Positions 25,608-33,904 are shown, numbered from the stretch's first letter. The stretch: 64,000 nt of DNA from CAWBLP01 sp963721065 (GCA_963721065.1 CAVRHO010000007.1:1-64000); one strand, 5' to 3'. A program made the numbers and translations. The notes: generated by a model from the letters alone, not told the origin.

Positions 25608-26825
25608 TCAGGCGGCTTTGCGCTGCGCCGGGCGAATGATTTGCAGCAGTGCCTCCACCAGCCTGTCCATCATCGCGTCGGTGTGCAGCGGGGTGGGGGT
25701 GAAGCGCAGGCGCTCCTCGCCGCGCGGCACCGTGGGATAGTTGATCGGCGTGGCATACATGCCGAACTCGTCCAGCAGCCGGCGGCTGACCTCCTTGCAC
25801 AGCGCGGCCTCTCCCACGTGCAGCGGCACGATGTGGCTGGCCGATTCGATGCGCGGCAGGCCGGCGGCGTCGAAGCGGCGCTTCAGCGCGTCCGCCCGCT
25901 CGAACAGGCGGGCGCGACGCATGGCGTCCTGCCGCACATGCCGCACGCTGGCCAGTGCCGCGGCGGCCACCATCGGCGCCATCGAGGTGGTGAAGATGAA
26001 GCCGGGCGCCACCGAGCGGATGTAGTCCACCACCTCGGCATCGCCGGCGATGTAGCCGCCCTGGCAGCCGAATGCCTTGGCCAGCGTGCCCTCGATGATG
26101 TCCACCCGGTGCGCCACGCCGTCCCGTTCCGACACGCCGCCGCCATTCGGGCCGTACATGCCCACGGCGTGCACCTCGTCCAGGTAGGTGACCGCGCCGT
26201 AGCGCTGCGCCAGGTCGCAGATCGCGCCGATCGGGGCGATATCGGCATCCATCGAATAGACCGACTCGAAGGCGATCAGCTTCGGCGCCGCGGCCGGTGC
26301 CTCCCGCAGCAGCGCCTCCAGGTGGTCCAGGTCGTTGTGGCGGAACACGTGCACCACCGCCCGCACGCCCTTGATGCCGGCGATCATCGAGGCGTGGTTC
26401 TTGGCGTCGGAGAACACGTGCCAGAGCTCATCCGGGCCGGCGGGGCGGCTGTTCAGCACGGTGGACAGGGTGGCCTGGTTCGACACGAAGCCCGAGGTGA
26501 ACACCAGCGCCGCCTGCTTGCCGTGCAGGTCGGCCAGCTCCGCCTCCAGCGCGTCGTGCGCCGGGCTGGTGCCGCTGATGTTGCGGGTGCCGCCGGCCCC
26601 GGCGCCCATCCGCTGCGCCGCCTCGCACGCCGCCGCCACCACCACCGGGTGGCCGCCCATGCCCAGGTAGTCGTTCGACGACCACACCAGCACCTCGGCC
26701 CCATCCGGCCGCCGGTAATACGGGAACCGCTCGGCCTGCTTCTCCAGCGCGGTGAACTCCCGGTAACGCCCCTGCGCCCGGATATCGTCCAGTGACTGGC
26801 GGCAGTAGGCGTGAAACTGGCTCAT
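25608..26825 (-). CDS. hemA: 5-aminolevulinate synthase (C4/Shemin pathway)
   Basis: Condenses glycine and succinyl-CoA to 5-aminolevulinate, the first committed step of haem and tetrapyrrole synthesis in alphaproteobacteria. The 405-residue PLP enzyme shows SSNDYLGMGGHP, GAGAGGTRNISG, LDEVHAVGMYGPNGGG and the Schiff-base lysine Lys250 in EGTLAKAFGCQGGY. A perfect FNR box lies 111 bp upstream. The cytochrome c maturation genes lie directly downstream on the same strand, so haem supply and haem attachment are neighbours. Confidence 0.97.
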   Translation of the reverse strand: MSQFHAYCRQSLDDIRAQGRYREFTALEKQAERFPYYRRPDGAEVLVWSSNDYLGMGGHPVVVAAACEAAQRMGAGAGGTRNISGTSPAHDALEAELADLHGKQAALVFTSGFVSNQATLSTVLNSRPAGPDELWHVFSDAKNHASMIAGIKGVRAVVHVFRHNDLDHLEALLREAPAAAPKLIAFESVYSMDADIAPIGAICDLAQRYGAVTYLDEVHAVGMYGPNGGGVSERDGVAHRVDIIEGTLAKAFGCQGGYIAGDAEVVDYIRSVAPGFIFTTSMAPMVAAAALASVRHVRQDAMRRARLFERADALKRRFDAAGLPRIESASHIVPLHVGEAALCKEVSRRLLDEFGMYATPINYPTVPRGEERLRFTPTPLHTDAMMDRLVEALLQIIRPAQRKAA

Positions 26826-27410
26826 GCGGACGGCACCCTTCTTCGCGTGTCAGGCCAAGTGGACAGGCATACCGGCACGACTCGGCCGGTGCATCTCGGA
26901 ATGCGGGCAGGATAGGCGCTCAATCCGGTGTCTCATTGACCTGAATCAACGTGGACTCTGCACGCAACGATGGCCTCTCAACGGCTTATTCTAGCCGCCG
27001 CGTGGCCGAGACTGAAGTGGGATACCGGAATTTCATGCCGTGAGAACGCAACCGGAGGACCGCCGTGCCGGCGCCGGATGTTCGTGGCGCGAGCGCGGGC
27101 ATCTCCAGACCACGCTGATACCCTGACTCCGTTTCGGCGTCAGCTTGTTGAATCCGGTCCAGAATCCGCCATTACGGCCTCAGGTCATGGACCCGTTGCC
27201 CTGCCCGGTTCGCTGCCGGATGGCTGGCGCCCGATGCACCCATGCCGGCCACCCGTCCGGTGGCAGAGCAGTGCCCGGCACCCCGCATCACTGTCCTGCC
27301 GGGTTAGGGCCGAACGACGGGCTTGCCGAGCGGCGCATGCCCGCCGGGACCGCCAGGCAGTCCGCAGTTCCCCACCGCCGCACCATTACCGCAGTGAGAG
27401 GCGGCAGCCC
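26826..27410. other. 585-bp intergenic region upstream of hemA
   Basis: It contains the FNR box at 26936-26949 in the hemA promoter region. From about 26960 to 27410 no gene, repeat or terminator could be supported; the plus-strand reading frame that starts here is antisense to phoB. Confidence 0.5.
26936..26949. promoter_or_regulatory. FNR/CRP-family box upstream of hemA
   Basis: TTGACCTGAATCAA, a near-palindromic FNR site (TTGAY-N4-ATCAA), about 111 bp upstream of the hemA ATG. The same 14-mer occurs upstream of htpX. FnrL control of hemA is established in Rhodobacter. Confidence 0.75.
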
Positions 27411-28172
27411 CTAGGCCGGCTCGGTGTCCAGCGCGTAGCCGGCCGTGCGCACGGTACGCACCACGTCAAGCTCGTCCGGACCGTTGATCGCCTTGCGCAG
27501 GCGGCGGATATGCACGTCCACCGTGCGCGGCTCGACGTGGATGTCCGGCCCCCATACCGCGTCCAGCAGTTCCTCGCGGGTGAACACCCGGCGTGGGTGC
27601 TGCATGAAGAACTCCAGCAGGCGGAACTCGGTCGGGCCCAGGTGAATGCGCCGGCCGTTGCGGCTGACCCGGTGCGCCGCCAGGTCCAGGCTGATGTCGT
27701 GGAACGTCAATTGTCCCTTCGCCGGCACCGCGTTCGCCCGCCGCAGCAGCGCCCGCATGCGCGCCAGCAGCGCCTCCGTGCTGAACGGCTTGGTGATGTA
27801 GTCGTCGGCGCCGGTATTCAGGCCCCGCACCGCGTCCTGGTCCTCGGTGCGTGCGGTCAGGAAGATCACCGGCAGGTCGCGCGTGGCCGGGCTGCGGCGG
27901 ATCTGGCGGCAGACCTCCAGGCCGGACATCACCGGCAGCATCCAGTCCAGCAGAACCATGTCCGGTTGGACTTCGGCGATGCGCGTCAGGGCTTCCTGCC
28001 CGTCGCTGGCTTCCTCGACGCGGAAGCCCTGCTTCTCCAGGTTGTAGCGAAGCATGGTGGCCAGCGCCGCCTCATCCTCCACCACCAGGACCACGGGCTT
28101 CGACAGGGCGGAGCCGGTCTCGCGCAGCGCCGGCTCCCGCAGGGGGCGAGGCAGCCCCATCGCAGTGTTCAC
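27411..28172 (-). CDS. phoB: Phosphate regulon response regulator PhoB
   Basis: An OmpR-family regulator of 253 residues. The receiver domain has VVEDEAAL, the phosphoacceptor Asp76 in VLLDWMLPVMSG, and the FLTAR/KPF switch residues. The C-terminal winged helix ends HIRRLRKAINGP...VRTAGYALD. Phosphorylated PhoB activates Pho-box promoters during phosphate starvation. It starts with GTG after AGGAA, directly behind phoU; an in-frame ATG lies four codons in. The partner kinase PhoR is not in the window. Confidence 0.93.
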   Translation of the reverse strand: MNTAMGLPRPLREPALRETGSALSKPVVLVVEDEAALATMLRYNLEKQGFRVEEASDGQEALTRIAEVQPDMVLLDWMLPVMSGLEVCRQIRRSPATRDLPVIFLTARTEDQDAVRGLNTGADDYITKPFSTEALLARMRALLRRANAVPAKGQLTFHDISLDLAAHRVSRNGRRIHLGPTEFRLLEFFMQHPRRVFTREELLDAVWGPDIHVEPRTVDVHIRRLRKAINGPDELDVVRTVRTAGYALDTEPA

Positions 28173-28175
28173 TGA

Positions 28176-28895
28176 TTATTCCTTTCCCCTCACCACTGCG
28201 TATGCAGAGGTGTCTCCTTTCGGGCGTGTGTCGGGCAGCGTTTCACCCTTCACCGCGTAATAGATCACCTCGGCGATATTGGTCGCGTGATCGCCGATGC
28301 GCTCCAGGTTCTTGGCAATGAAAAGCAGATGCGTGCACGGCGTGATGTTGCGCGGATCTTCCATCATGTAGGTGATCAGCTCGCGGAACAGCGCGTTGTA
28401 CAGGTCGTCGATCACCTGGTCGCCGCGCCACACCTCCACCGCCTTGTCCACGTCATTGTCGCCGACCGTGTCGATGATGATCTTCAGGTTCTGCTGCACC
28501 AGACGCGCCATGTGCGCCAGGCCGGCAAGCGAAAACGGCAGCGAGAACTGCGCCAGCACGATGCTGCGCTTGGCGACATTGGCGGCGTAGTCGCCGATCC
28601 GTTCCAGGTCGCCGGTGATACGCAGCGCCGCGACAATGCGCCGCAGGTCCTCCGCCACCGGCTGGCGCAACGCCAGCAACCGGATCACGAACTGCTCGGC
28701 CTCATGCTCCAGCGCATCGACCTTGGGGTCGTCCTCCACCACCCGCGTGGCGGCGGCGGCATCGCGGTCCATGATGGCCGCCGCCGCGAGTGCCACCTGG
28801 CTTTCGACGATGCCGCCCATCTCGGTGAGCAGGCCGCGGAGCCGCTTCAGCTCCGCGTCGTAGCTTTTTACCACGTGGTCCGGTGCGTCCGACAT
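28176..28895 (-). CDS. phoU: Phosphate transport system regulator PhoU
   Basis: PhoU couples the Pst transporter to PhoR and represses the Pho regulon when phosphate is ample. The protein shows the duplicated three-helix PhoU fold with metal-binding E/D-x3-D motifs: ALRITGDLERIGDYAANVAKRS and IAKNLERIGDHATNIAEVIYY. The ATG at 28895 is preferred to a TTG at 28910, because GGAG lies at the right distance. It sits 16 bp behind pstB in the pst operon. Confidence 0.95.
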   Translation of the reverse strand: MSDAPDHVVKSYDAELKRLRGLLTEMGGIVESQVALAAAAIMDRDAAAATRVVEDDPKVDALEHEAEQFVIRLLALRQPVAEDLRRIVAALRITGDLERIGDYAANVAKRSIVLAQFSLPFSLAGLAHMARLVQQNLKIIIDTVGDNDVDKAVEVWRGDQVIDDLYNALFRELITYMMEDPRNITPCTHLLFIAKNLERIGDHATNIAEVIYYAVKGETLPDTRPKGDTSAYAVVRGKE

Positions 28896-28911
28896 GATGT
28901 GCGTCTCCAAC

Positions 28912-29736
28912 TCAGCCGAAGCGGCCGGTGATGTATTCCTGGGTGCGGCGTTCCCTGGGCGCGGTGAACATCTGCGCCGCGGTTGCCACCTCCACCAGCT
29001 CGCCCAGATAGAAGAACGCCACCTGGTCGGCGCAGCGGGCCGCCTGCTGCATGTTGTGCGTGACGATCGCGATGGTGAAGTCGTTCTTCAGCTCGTCGAT
29101 CAGCTCCTCGATCTTCAGCGTGCTGATGGGGTCCAGCGCGCTGGTGGGCTCGTCGAACAGGATCACTTCGGGCCGCACGGCGATGGTGCGGGCGATGCAC
29201 AGGCGCTGCTGCTGGCCGCCCGACAGGCCGAGGGCGGAGGTGCTCAGCCGGTCCTTCACCTCATCCCAGATGGCGGCGCGGGTCAGCGACCATTCCACCC
29301 GCTCATCCATCTGCGACCGGCTCAGCCGCTCGTGCAGTTTCACGCCGAAGGCGATGTTCTCGTAGATCGTCATCGGGAACGGCGTGGGCTTCTGGAACAC
29401 CATGCCGACCTTGGCGCGCAGCGCGTTCACGTCCACATCGGCCGAAATGATGTTGTCGCCGTCCATCATCACCCGCCCGGTGGCGCGCTGGCCGGGATAC
29501 AGGTCGTACATCCGGTTCAGCGTGCGCAGCAGGGTGGACTTGCCGCAGCCGGACGGGCCGATCATGCCGGTCACCTGGCGGTCCGGAAGGTTCAGATTGA
29601 TATCTTTCAAAGCCCGGTTGCTGCCGTAGAAGAAATCGAGATTTTCGATGGCGATGCGCGGCGCATTGATCGCGACCTCCGACCGGGCCTGGACTCCGCC
29701 GAAGCTTGCCTGTTGGTCACTCGTTGTTGTGCTCAT
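28912..29736 (-). CDS. pstB: Phosphate ABC transporter ATP-binding protein PstB
   Basis: The cytoplasmic ATPase of the high-affinity phosphate importer. Walker A is GPSGCGKST, the signature is LSGGQQQRLCIAR, Walker B is VILFDEPTSALDP, and the H-loop is VTHNMQQAARCAD. Length is 274 residues. The start is 5 bp past the pstA stop, consistent with one pstSCAB-phoU-phoB transcription unit or a segmentally expressed cluster. Confidence 0.97.
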   Translation of the reverse strand: MSTTTSDQQASFGGVQARSEVAINAPRIAIENLDFFYGSNRALKDINLNLPDRQVTGMIGPSGCGKSTLLRTLNRMYDLYPGQRATGRVMMDGDNIISADVDVNALRAKVGMVFQKPTPFPMTIYENIAFGVKLHERLSRSQMDERVEWSLTRAAIWDEVKDRLSTSALGLSGGQQQRLCIARTIAVRPEVILFDEPTSALDPISTLKIEELIDELKNDFTIAIVTHNMQQAARCADQVAFFYLGELVEVATAAQMFTAPRERRTQEYITGRFG

Positions 29737-29741
29737 TCCGC

Positions 29742-30635
29742 TTAACTCCTGCCGCGGAGCGCGAGTCGCGCGATGATGTTGATGGCCAGGACACCGACGG
29801 TGATCAGCAGCGCGCCGACCCAGGCGAGCTGCACCCAGTCCTGAAACGCTGAACCCGCATACTGATAGATCGTTACGGGCAGGCTGGCCATCGGCTTGGT
29901 CAGGCTGGTTGACCAGTTGAGGTTGCCGAGGCTGGTGAACAATAGCGGCGCCGTCTCACCGGCCACGCGGGCCACGGCGAGCAGGATGCCGGTGAGGATA
30001 CCGCTCTTCGCCGCGCGGTAGCAGATCAGCACGATCACCTTCCATTTCGGCGTGCCGAGCGCGACGGCGGCCTCACGCAGCGAAACGGGGATCAGGTGCA
30101 GCATGTCCTCGGTGGTGCGGACCACGATCGGGATCACGATGACGGCCAGCGCCAGGCATCCGGCCAGGCCGGAGAACCCGCCGAAGGGCTGCACCGCGAG
30201 CTGGTAGATGAACAGGCCGATCAGGATGGACGGCGCCGACAGCAGAACGTCGGACACGAAGCGCACCGCGTTGCCCAGCATGGAGCCGGCGGAATATTCC
30301 GCCAGGTAGGTGCCCACCATCAGGCCGATCGGCGTGCCGATCGCGGCGCCGATCACGGTCTGGATGATGCTGCCGACGATGGCGTTCAGCAGGCCGCCAT
30401 TCGAGCCGGGCGGTGCCATGCTTCTGGTGAACACCGCGGCGTTCAGCCCGCCCAGGCCGCGCCACAGCAGGGTGAACAGGATCGAGGCCAGGAACAGCAG
30501 GCCGATCACCGTTGCTGCGACGCACAGGAACGCGACCAGGCGGTTGATCCGCTTGCGTCGCCGGCCCAGCCGTTCGGACAGGCGGCGGTTCTTGGCGGGG
30601 CCCGGAACGACCCCGGCGGTCAGGCTTGCGCTCAT
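29742..30635 (-). CDS. pstA: Phosphate ABC transporter permease PstA
   Basis: One of two membrane subunits of the phosphate channel. About six membrane segments are visible, and the EAA loop reads LREAAVALGTPKWKVIVLI. Length is 297 residues. The ATG overlaps the pstC stop (ATGA), so translation is coupled. A basic N-terminus (SERLGRRRKRINR) precedes the first membrane segment, as expected for a cytoplasmic start. Confidence 0.96.
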   Translation of the reverse strand: MSASLTAGVVPGPAKNRRLSERLGRRRKRINRLVAFLCVAATVIGLLFLASILFTLLWRGLGGLNAAVFTRSMAPPGSNGGLLNAIVGSIIQTVIGAAIGTPIGLMVGTYLAEYSAGSMLGNAVRFVSDVLLSAPSILIGLFIYQLAVQPFGGFSGLAGCLALAVIVIPIVVRTTEDMLHLIPVSLREAAVALGTPKWKVIVLICYRAAKSGILTGILLAVARVAGETAPLLFTSLGNLNWSTSLTKPMASLPVTIYQYAGSAFQDWVQLAWVGALLITVGVLAINIIARLALRGRS

Positions 30636-31636
30636 GATTTCAACCTCGGACGCAGCAACACCCGCGAGATCGCCAGGACGATGAAGGAGATGACGAACAG
30701 GATGAAGCCAAGCGCCAGCAGGGAGGAGAGTTTCAGCGACCCGGCCTGGCTTTCGGGGAATTCCAGGGCGACGATCGAGGCGATGGTGTTGCCTGGGCCG
30801 AACAGCGAGGTGGAGATGCGGTTGGTGTTACCGATCACGAAGGTCACCGCCATGGTCTCGCCCAGCGCGCGCCCCAGCCCCAGCATGATGCCGCCCACGA
30901 CCGAGACGCGGGTGTAAGGAATGACGACCGAGCGCATCACCTCCCACGTGGTGCAACCCACGGCGTATGCCGATTCCTTGTAGGGCAGCGGCACCGTCTC
31001 GAACACGTCGCGCATCGTCGCGGCGATGAACGGGATGACCATCACTGCCAGGATCAGCGAAGCGGTGAAGATGCCGGTGCCGAAGGGCGGGCCGGCGAAC
31101 AGGTCCTGCAGGATCGGCACGTCGTAGAAGGTGTCGATCACCCAGGGCTGGATCGACTGCGCCATGACCGGCGCGATCACGAAGAAGCCCCACATGCCGT
31201 AGATGATGGACGGGATGGCCGCCAGCAGTTCGATCGCGGTGCCGACCGGGCGGCGGAACCACTGCGGCGCCAGTTCCGTCAGGTAGAAGGCGATGCCGAA
31301 GGAAATCGGCACGGCCATGACCAGCGCCAGGATCGAGGTGACGATGGTGCCGTAGATCGGCACCGCGGCGCCGAAATGCTCCTTCACCGGGTCCCAGATG
31401 GCGGAGACGACGAAGCCGGGCCCGAAGGCCCGGAACGACTGCAGCCCGCCCAGGAACAGCAGCACGATGATGGCGCCGAGCAGTAGCAGGACGAAGGCGC
31501 CGGAGAAGCGGGCGAGGGCAGCGAATACCACGTCGCCGGTGCTTTGCCCGCGCCGGGCTGGGCGGGCGGCAGGGTGAGATACGACGGCCTGCTGCAAGGG
31601 TGCGATCCTGTCTTCTATGCGCGTGGGCGCCGGCAT
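30632..31636 (-). CDS. pstC: Phosphate ABC transporter permease PstC
   Basis: Partner permease of PstA. The 334-residue protein has a long cytoplasmic N-terminus, several membrane segments and the EAA-type loop YKESAYAVGCTTWEVMRSVVIP. The segment FGIAFYLTELAPQWFRRPVGTAIELLAAIPSIIYG is characteristic of PstC. It is separated from pstS by 311 bp, a wider gap than elsewhere in the cluster. Confidence 0.96.
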   Translation of the reverse strand: MPAPTRIEDRIAPLQQAVVSHPAARPARRGQSTGDVVFAALARFSGAFVLLLLGAIIVLLFLGGLQSFRAFGPGFVVSAIWDPVKEHFGAAVPIYGTIVTSILALVMAVPISFGIAFYLTELAPQWFRRPVGTAIELLAAIPSIIYGMWGFFVIAPVMAQSIQPWVIDTFYDVPILQDLFAGPPFGTGIFTASLILAVMVIPFIAATMRDVFETVPLPYKESAYAVGCTTWEVMRSVVIPYTRVSVVGGIMLGLGRALGETMAVTFVIGNTNRISTSLFGPGNTIASIVALEFPESQAGSLKLSSLLALGFILFVISFIVLAISRVLLRPRLKS

Positions 31637-31947
31637 GGGCGGGGCAGGCGCGGCGGCGTGCGGCTGGCAGGCATTCTGCCGAGAGCCACACGGCGGGGGC
31701 GGGTCGCCGACGACAAGTCGGTGACGTTGCCAGATGGGGTCCGCGCCGGTTTTGCCGACGCAGACCCCGGGCAGCTTTCATGCCGGCGGCCCCTGGGGCC
31801 AGCCACCGTCCGGTCGTCGCAGCCGTCCCACCGGCCCGCGGCGGCGTCCGTGCCGGACCGCGCGTCGCGTGACCGGCACGAAACCCGGGGCCGGGCCTGC
31901 GGACGGGGCTGCACAACCAGAGCGATGTCACCAGGGGCGTTGGACAC
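31637..31947. other. pstS-pstC spacer with a stem-loop
   Basis: No gene supported. Near-perfect 9-bp arms at 31701-31709 and 31715-31723 (GTCGCCGAC, GACAA, GTCGGTGAC, one mismatch) could form an mRNA hairpin after pstS. Such structures often let the binding protein be expressed above the permease genes. Confidence 0.4.
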
Positions 31948-32979
31948 TCACATCACCGGCTTGCCGTCCGGTCCCTTCACCTCGGCGCGCCACGCCTTGC
32001 GCACGGAGTCCTTCACCGACTCCGGCAGCGGCACGTAGTCCAGGCTGATCGCGGTCTGGTCGCCGTTCTTGTAGGCCCAGTCGAAGAACTTCATCACGTT
32101 GGCGCTGCGGGTGGCGTCCTTCGGATCCTTCGGCAGCTCGATGAAGGTCGCCGACATGATCGGCCAGGTGGCGTCGCCCGGCTGGTCGATCAGGTTCACC
32201 GCGTAGTGCGGCGCGTTGTCCCAGTCGGCGCTGCCGGCGCCGGCCTGGAACGCCTTCATGGTCGGCTGCACGAAATGGCCTGCCTTGTTGCGCAGTTCCG
32301 TGGTGATCAGGTGGTTCTGCTTGGCATAGGCATACTCGACATAGCCGATGCCGCCGCGTGTGTTGTGCACCGTCGCCGCGACGCCGTCATTGCCCTTGGC
32401 GCCGGCGCCGGCCGGCCAGTTCACGCTGGTGCTGGCACCCACGTCGCTCTTCCAGTTGGCGCTGACCGCCGACAGGTAGGAGGTGAACACGAAGGTGGTG
32501 CCGGAGCCGTCCGCGCGGTGCACCGGCGCGATCGCCATGCGCGGCAGCTTCACGCCGTGGTTCAGGTCCGCCAGCTTGGGATCGTTCCATTTGGTGATCT
32601 TGCCGGCGAAGATATCGGCCAGGATGGGGCCGGTCAGCTTGATCTCGTTCGGCTTCACGTCCGGCAGGTTCACGATCACCACGACGGCGCCCATCACCGT
32701 GGGGAACTGCAGCAGGTTGCCGGACTGCAGCTTGGCCGGCGCCATCGGCGCGTCGGAGGCACCGAAATCCACCGTGCGGTTCAGGATCTGGTTCTGTCCG
32801 CCGCCCGATCCGATCGCCTGGTAGTTCAACTGGATGCCGATGGCCTGCTTCGCCTGCTCGCCCCACTTTGTATAGACCGGGGCCGGGAAGGTGGCGCCGG
32901 CGCCGGTGATCTGTTGCGCCTGGGCGGCAACGGTAAAGCCGGCCAGGCCGAGGGCCAGGACCGCCGTAGAGAGTTTCAT
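31948..32979 (-). CDS. pstS: Phosphate-binding periplasmic protein PstS
   Basis: The 343-residue substrate-binding protein of the Pst importer. A signal peptide (residues 1-22, ending AAQA) precedes the mature start QQITGAGATFPAPVY. Phosphate-binding signatures are IGSGGGQNQILNRTVDFGASDAPM, RADGSGTTFVFTSYL and NTRGGIGYVEYAYA. The open frame extends upstream, but the ATG at 32979 gives the signal peptide at the N-terminus. A possible Pho box lies about 100 bp upstream. Confidence 0.96.
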   Translation of the reverse strand: MKLSTAVLALGLAGFTVAAQAQQITGAGATFPAPVYTKWGEQAKQAIGIQLNYQAIGSGGGQNQILNRTVDFGASDAPMAPAKLQSGNLLQFPTVMGAVVVIVNLPDVKPNEIKLTGPILADIFAGKITKWNDPKLADLNHGVKLPRMAIAPVHRADGSGTTFVFTSYLSAVSANWKSDVGASTSVNWPAGAGAKGNDGVAATVHNTRGGIGYVEYAYAKQNHLITTELRNKAGHFVQPTMKAFQAGAGSADWDNAPHYAVNLIDQPGDATWPIMSATFIELPKDPKDATRSANVMKFFDWAYKNGDQTAISLDYVPLPESVKDSVRKAWRAEVKGPDGKPVM

Positions 32980-33069
32980 GGTGATAGTTCCCCTGAGTCG
33001 TGGTCGTGCGCCGAAGCGCTGCGCCCTCGTAGGGGGAGAGTGAGACTCCAAGATTTCAGTTCTGTTAAG

Positions 33070-33087
33070 CTTATATGACGGTGACAG
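33070..33087 (-). promoter_or_regulatory. Candidate Pho box upstream of pstS
   Basis: On the minus strand CTGTCAC, CGTC, ATATAAG. The first 7-mer matches the CTGTCAT half-site well; the second is a poor match. Position about 90-110 bp before pstS suits PhoB control. Tentative. Confidence 0.35.
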
Positions 33088-33244
33088 GGTCAAGGTTGCG
33101 GATCGTGCGGGGCTTGGTTCGGACAACCCCTTGTGGTTGTCGGTATCGATTGACGGTCGCGTTACACGTGTGCCGTGCCGGGGCAGTTGCATCTGCCGCA
33201 CCGCAGTCGGGTTCCCCCGGCCGGCCGGGCGGCTCGTTCTGCTG

Positions 33245-33430
33245 TCAAGCATTCAACACGGAGCACGCGGAGGGCCACGGAGAACCACGGAGCGGCTTTC
33301 CCTCGCAAGGACCGCTGGTGTGTAGGCCCGCGGCCAGTAATCAATGTGATGCGGTGCGGGTGATAACTGCGTGGCCGCGCAGCTCCGGATCGCTCCGTGG
33401 CCCTCCGCGTGCTCCGTGTTGAATGCTTGA
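33245..33430. repeat. 186-bp element with perfect 38-bp inverted terminal arms
   Basis: Arm 33245-33282 is the exact reverse complement of arm 33393-33430; a 110-bp non-coding centre separates them. The arms contain the repeated words CACGGAG and GCGGAGG. A related CCACGGAGCGGGCAC string occurs at about 51513-51527. It resembles a dispersed non-autonomous intergenic repeat or a MITE-like unit. Confidence 0.75.
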
Positions 33431-33537
33431 AGCAGACCGAACCGCTCAGGCAGCGCGGGCAGAGCCGCCGCACCCCTCGGCTCGCGACTGTTTCAGACCG
33501 CCCGCATTTGCGCCCTGTCTCCAGTCACAGCCATGGC

Positions 33538-33566
33538 TTGACGGCTCTGCCGACGCGGCGCTACAC
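33538..33566 (+). promoter_or_regulatory. Candidate promoter of the aroG leader
   Basis: TTGACG (33538-33543), a 17-bp spacer, and CTACAC (33561-33566) match the alphaproteobacterial housekeeping pattern. A start site 7-9 bases downstream would fall at about 33573-33575, on the leader ATG, implying a leaderless mRNA. Confidence 0.5.
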
Positions 33567-33574
33567 GCCAACCC

Positions 33575-33637
33575 ATGGCACCGATCCAACGCGCCACCGC
33601 ACGATTTTGGTACCGCTGGTACATTCCGGCGGCCTAG
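33575..33637 (+). CDS. Aromatic amino acid leader peptide (20 aa) for aroG attenuation
   Basis: A 20-residue ORF whose residues 11-16 read FWYRWY: Phe, two Trp and two Tyr codons in six positions. It ends at TAG 33635-33637, 27 bases before a terminator hairpin, and lies upstream of the first enzyme of aromatic biosynthesis. No Shine-Dalgarno sequence is visible, which suits the candidate promoter placing the transcript start at the ATG; rhizobial trpL is leaderless in the same way. Ribosome stalling here would sense charged tRNA for all three aromatic amino acids. Too short for ordinary gene finders. Confidence 0.75.
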   Translation: MAPIQRATARFWYRWYIPAA

Positions 33638-33664
33638 GATCGTGCAGCACTGAGCAAGACCCCG

Positions 33665-33687
33665 AAGCCGCCCCACCAAGGCGGCTT
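33665..33687 (+). terminator. Attenuator terminator hairpin before aroG
   Basis: AAGCCGCC (33665-33672), a 7-base loop, GGCGGCTT (33680-33687), followed by TCGTATGT. GGCGGC at 33628-33633, inside the last leader codons, can pair instead with GCCGCC at 33667-33672, giving a competing antiterminator. Confidence 0.7.
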
Positions 33688-33760
33688 TCGTATGTCTGGA
33701 CTTGCCTGAACGAAATTCCCGCCAGCGGTGAAGCGGCCTCCCAACCCGAAGGAGGCTACC

Positions 33761-33898
33761 ATGCACGCCACCCCGTTCGATTTCGACGTGATCACCGGCC
33801 CGTCCGTGCCGCGTGACGACCGCCGGCCCGACCCGCAGCCGGCCGGTGCCGAACAGCCGGCCGCCGGCGCGCCGCCGGCGCAACCGCACGCGAAGTAG
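33761..33898 (+). CDS. Small proline/alanine-rich ORF (45 aa) coupled to aroG
   Basis: A 45-residue frame starting MHATPFDFDVITGPSVPRDD and ending PPAQPHAK. GAAGGAGG seven bases before its ATG is the best ribosome-binding site in this region, and its stop lies 6 bp before the aroG ATG. The first half is well-composed, the second half low-complexity Pro/Ala. It may couple translation to aroG or be a small regulator of the enzyme. No homologue is recognised. Confidence 0.55.
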   Translation: MHATPFDFDVITGPSVPRDDRRPDPQPAGAEQPAAGAPPAQPHAK

Positions 33899-33904
33899 CG
33901 CGCC

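Larger units (their letters stand above)
32980..33537. other. Intergenic region upstream of pstS with an inverted-repeat element
   Basis: It holds the candidate Pho box at 33070-33087 and a 186-bp element bounded by 38-bp perfect inverted repeats (33245-33430, annotated separately). No gene is supported; both strands give short frames with matching translations only because of the inverted repeat. Confidence 0.6.

Noticed and set aside
26970..28175. A 401-codon plus-strand frame
   Set aside because: It is antisense to phoB for most of its length and His/Arg/Gln-rich, typical of shadow frames in GC-rich DNA.
33162..33473. Small ORFs on both strands reading KHSTRSTRRATE and LRVLRVECL
   Set aside because: Both arise from the 38-bp inverted repeat arms read in two directions; such translations are recurrent artefacts of this repeat type.
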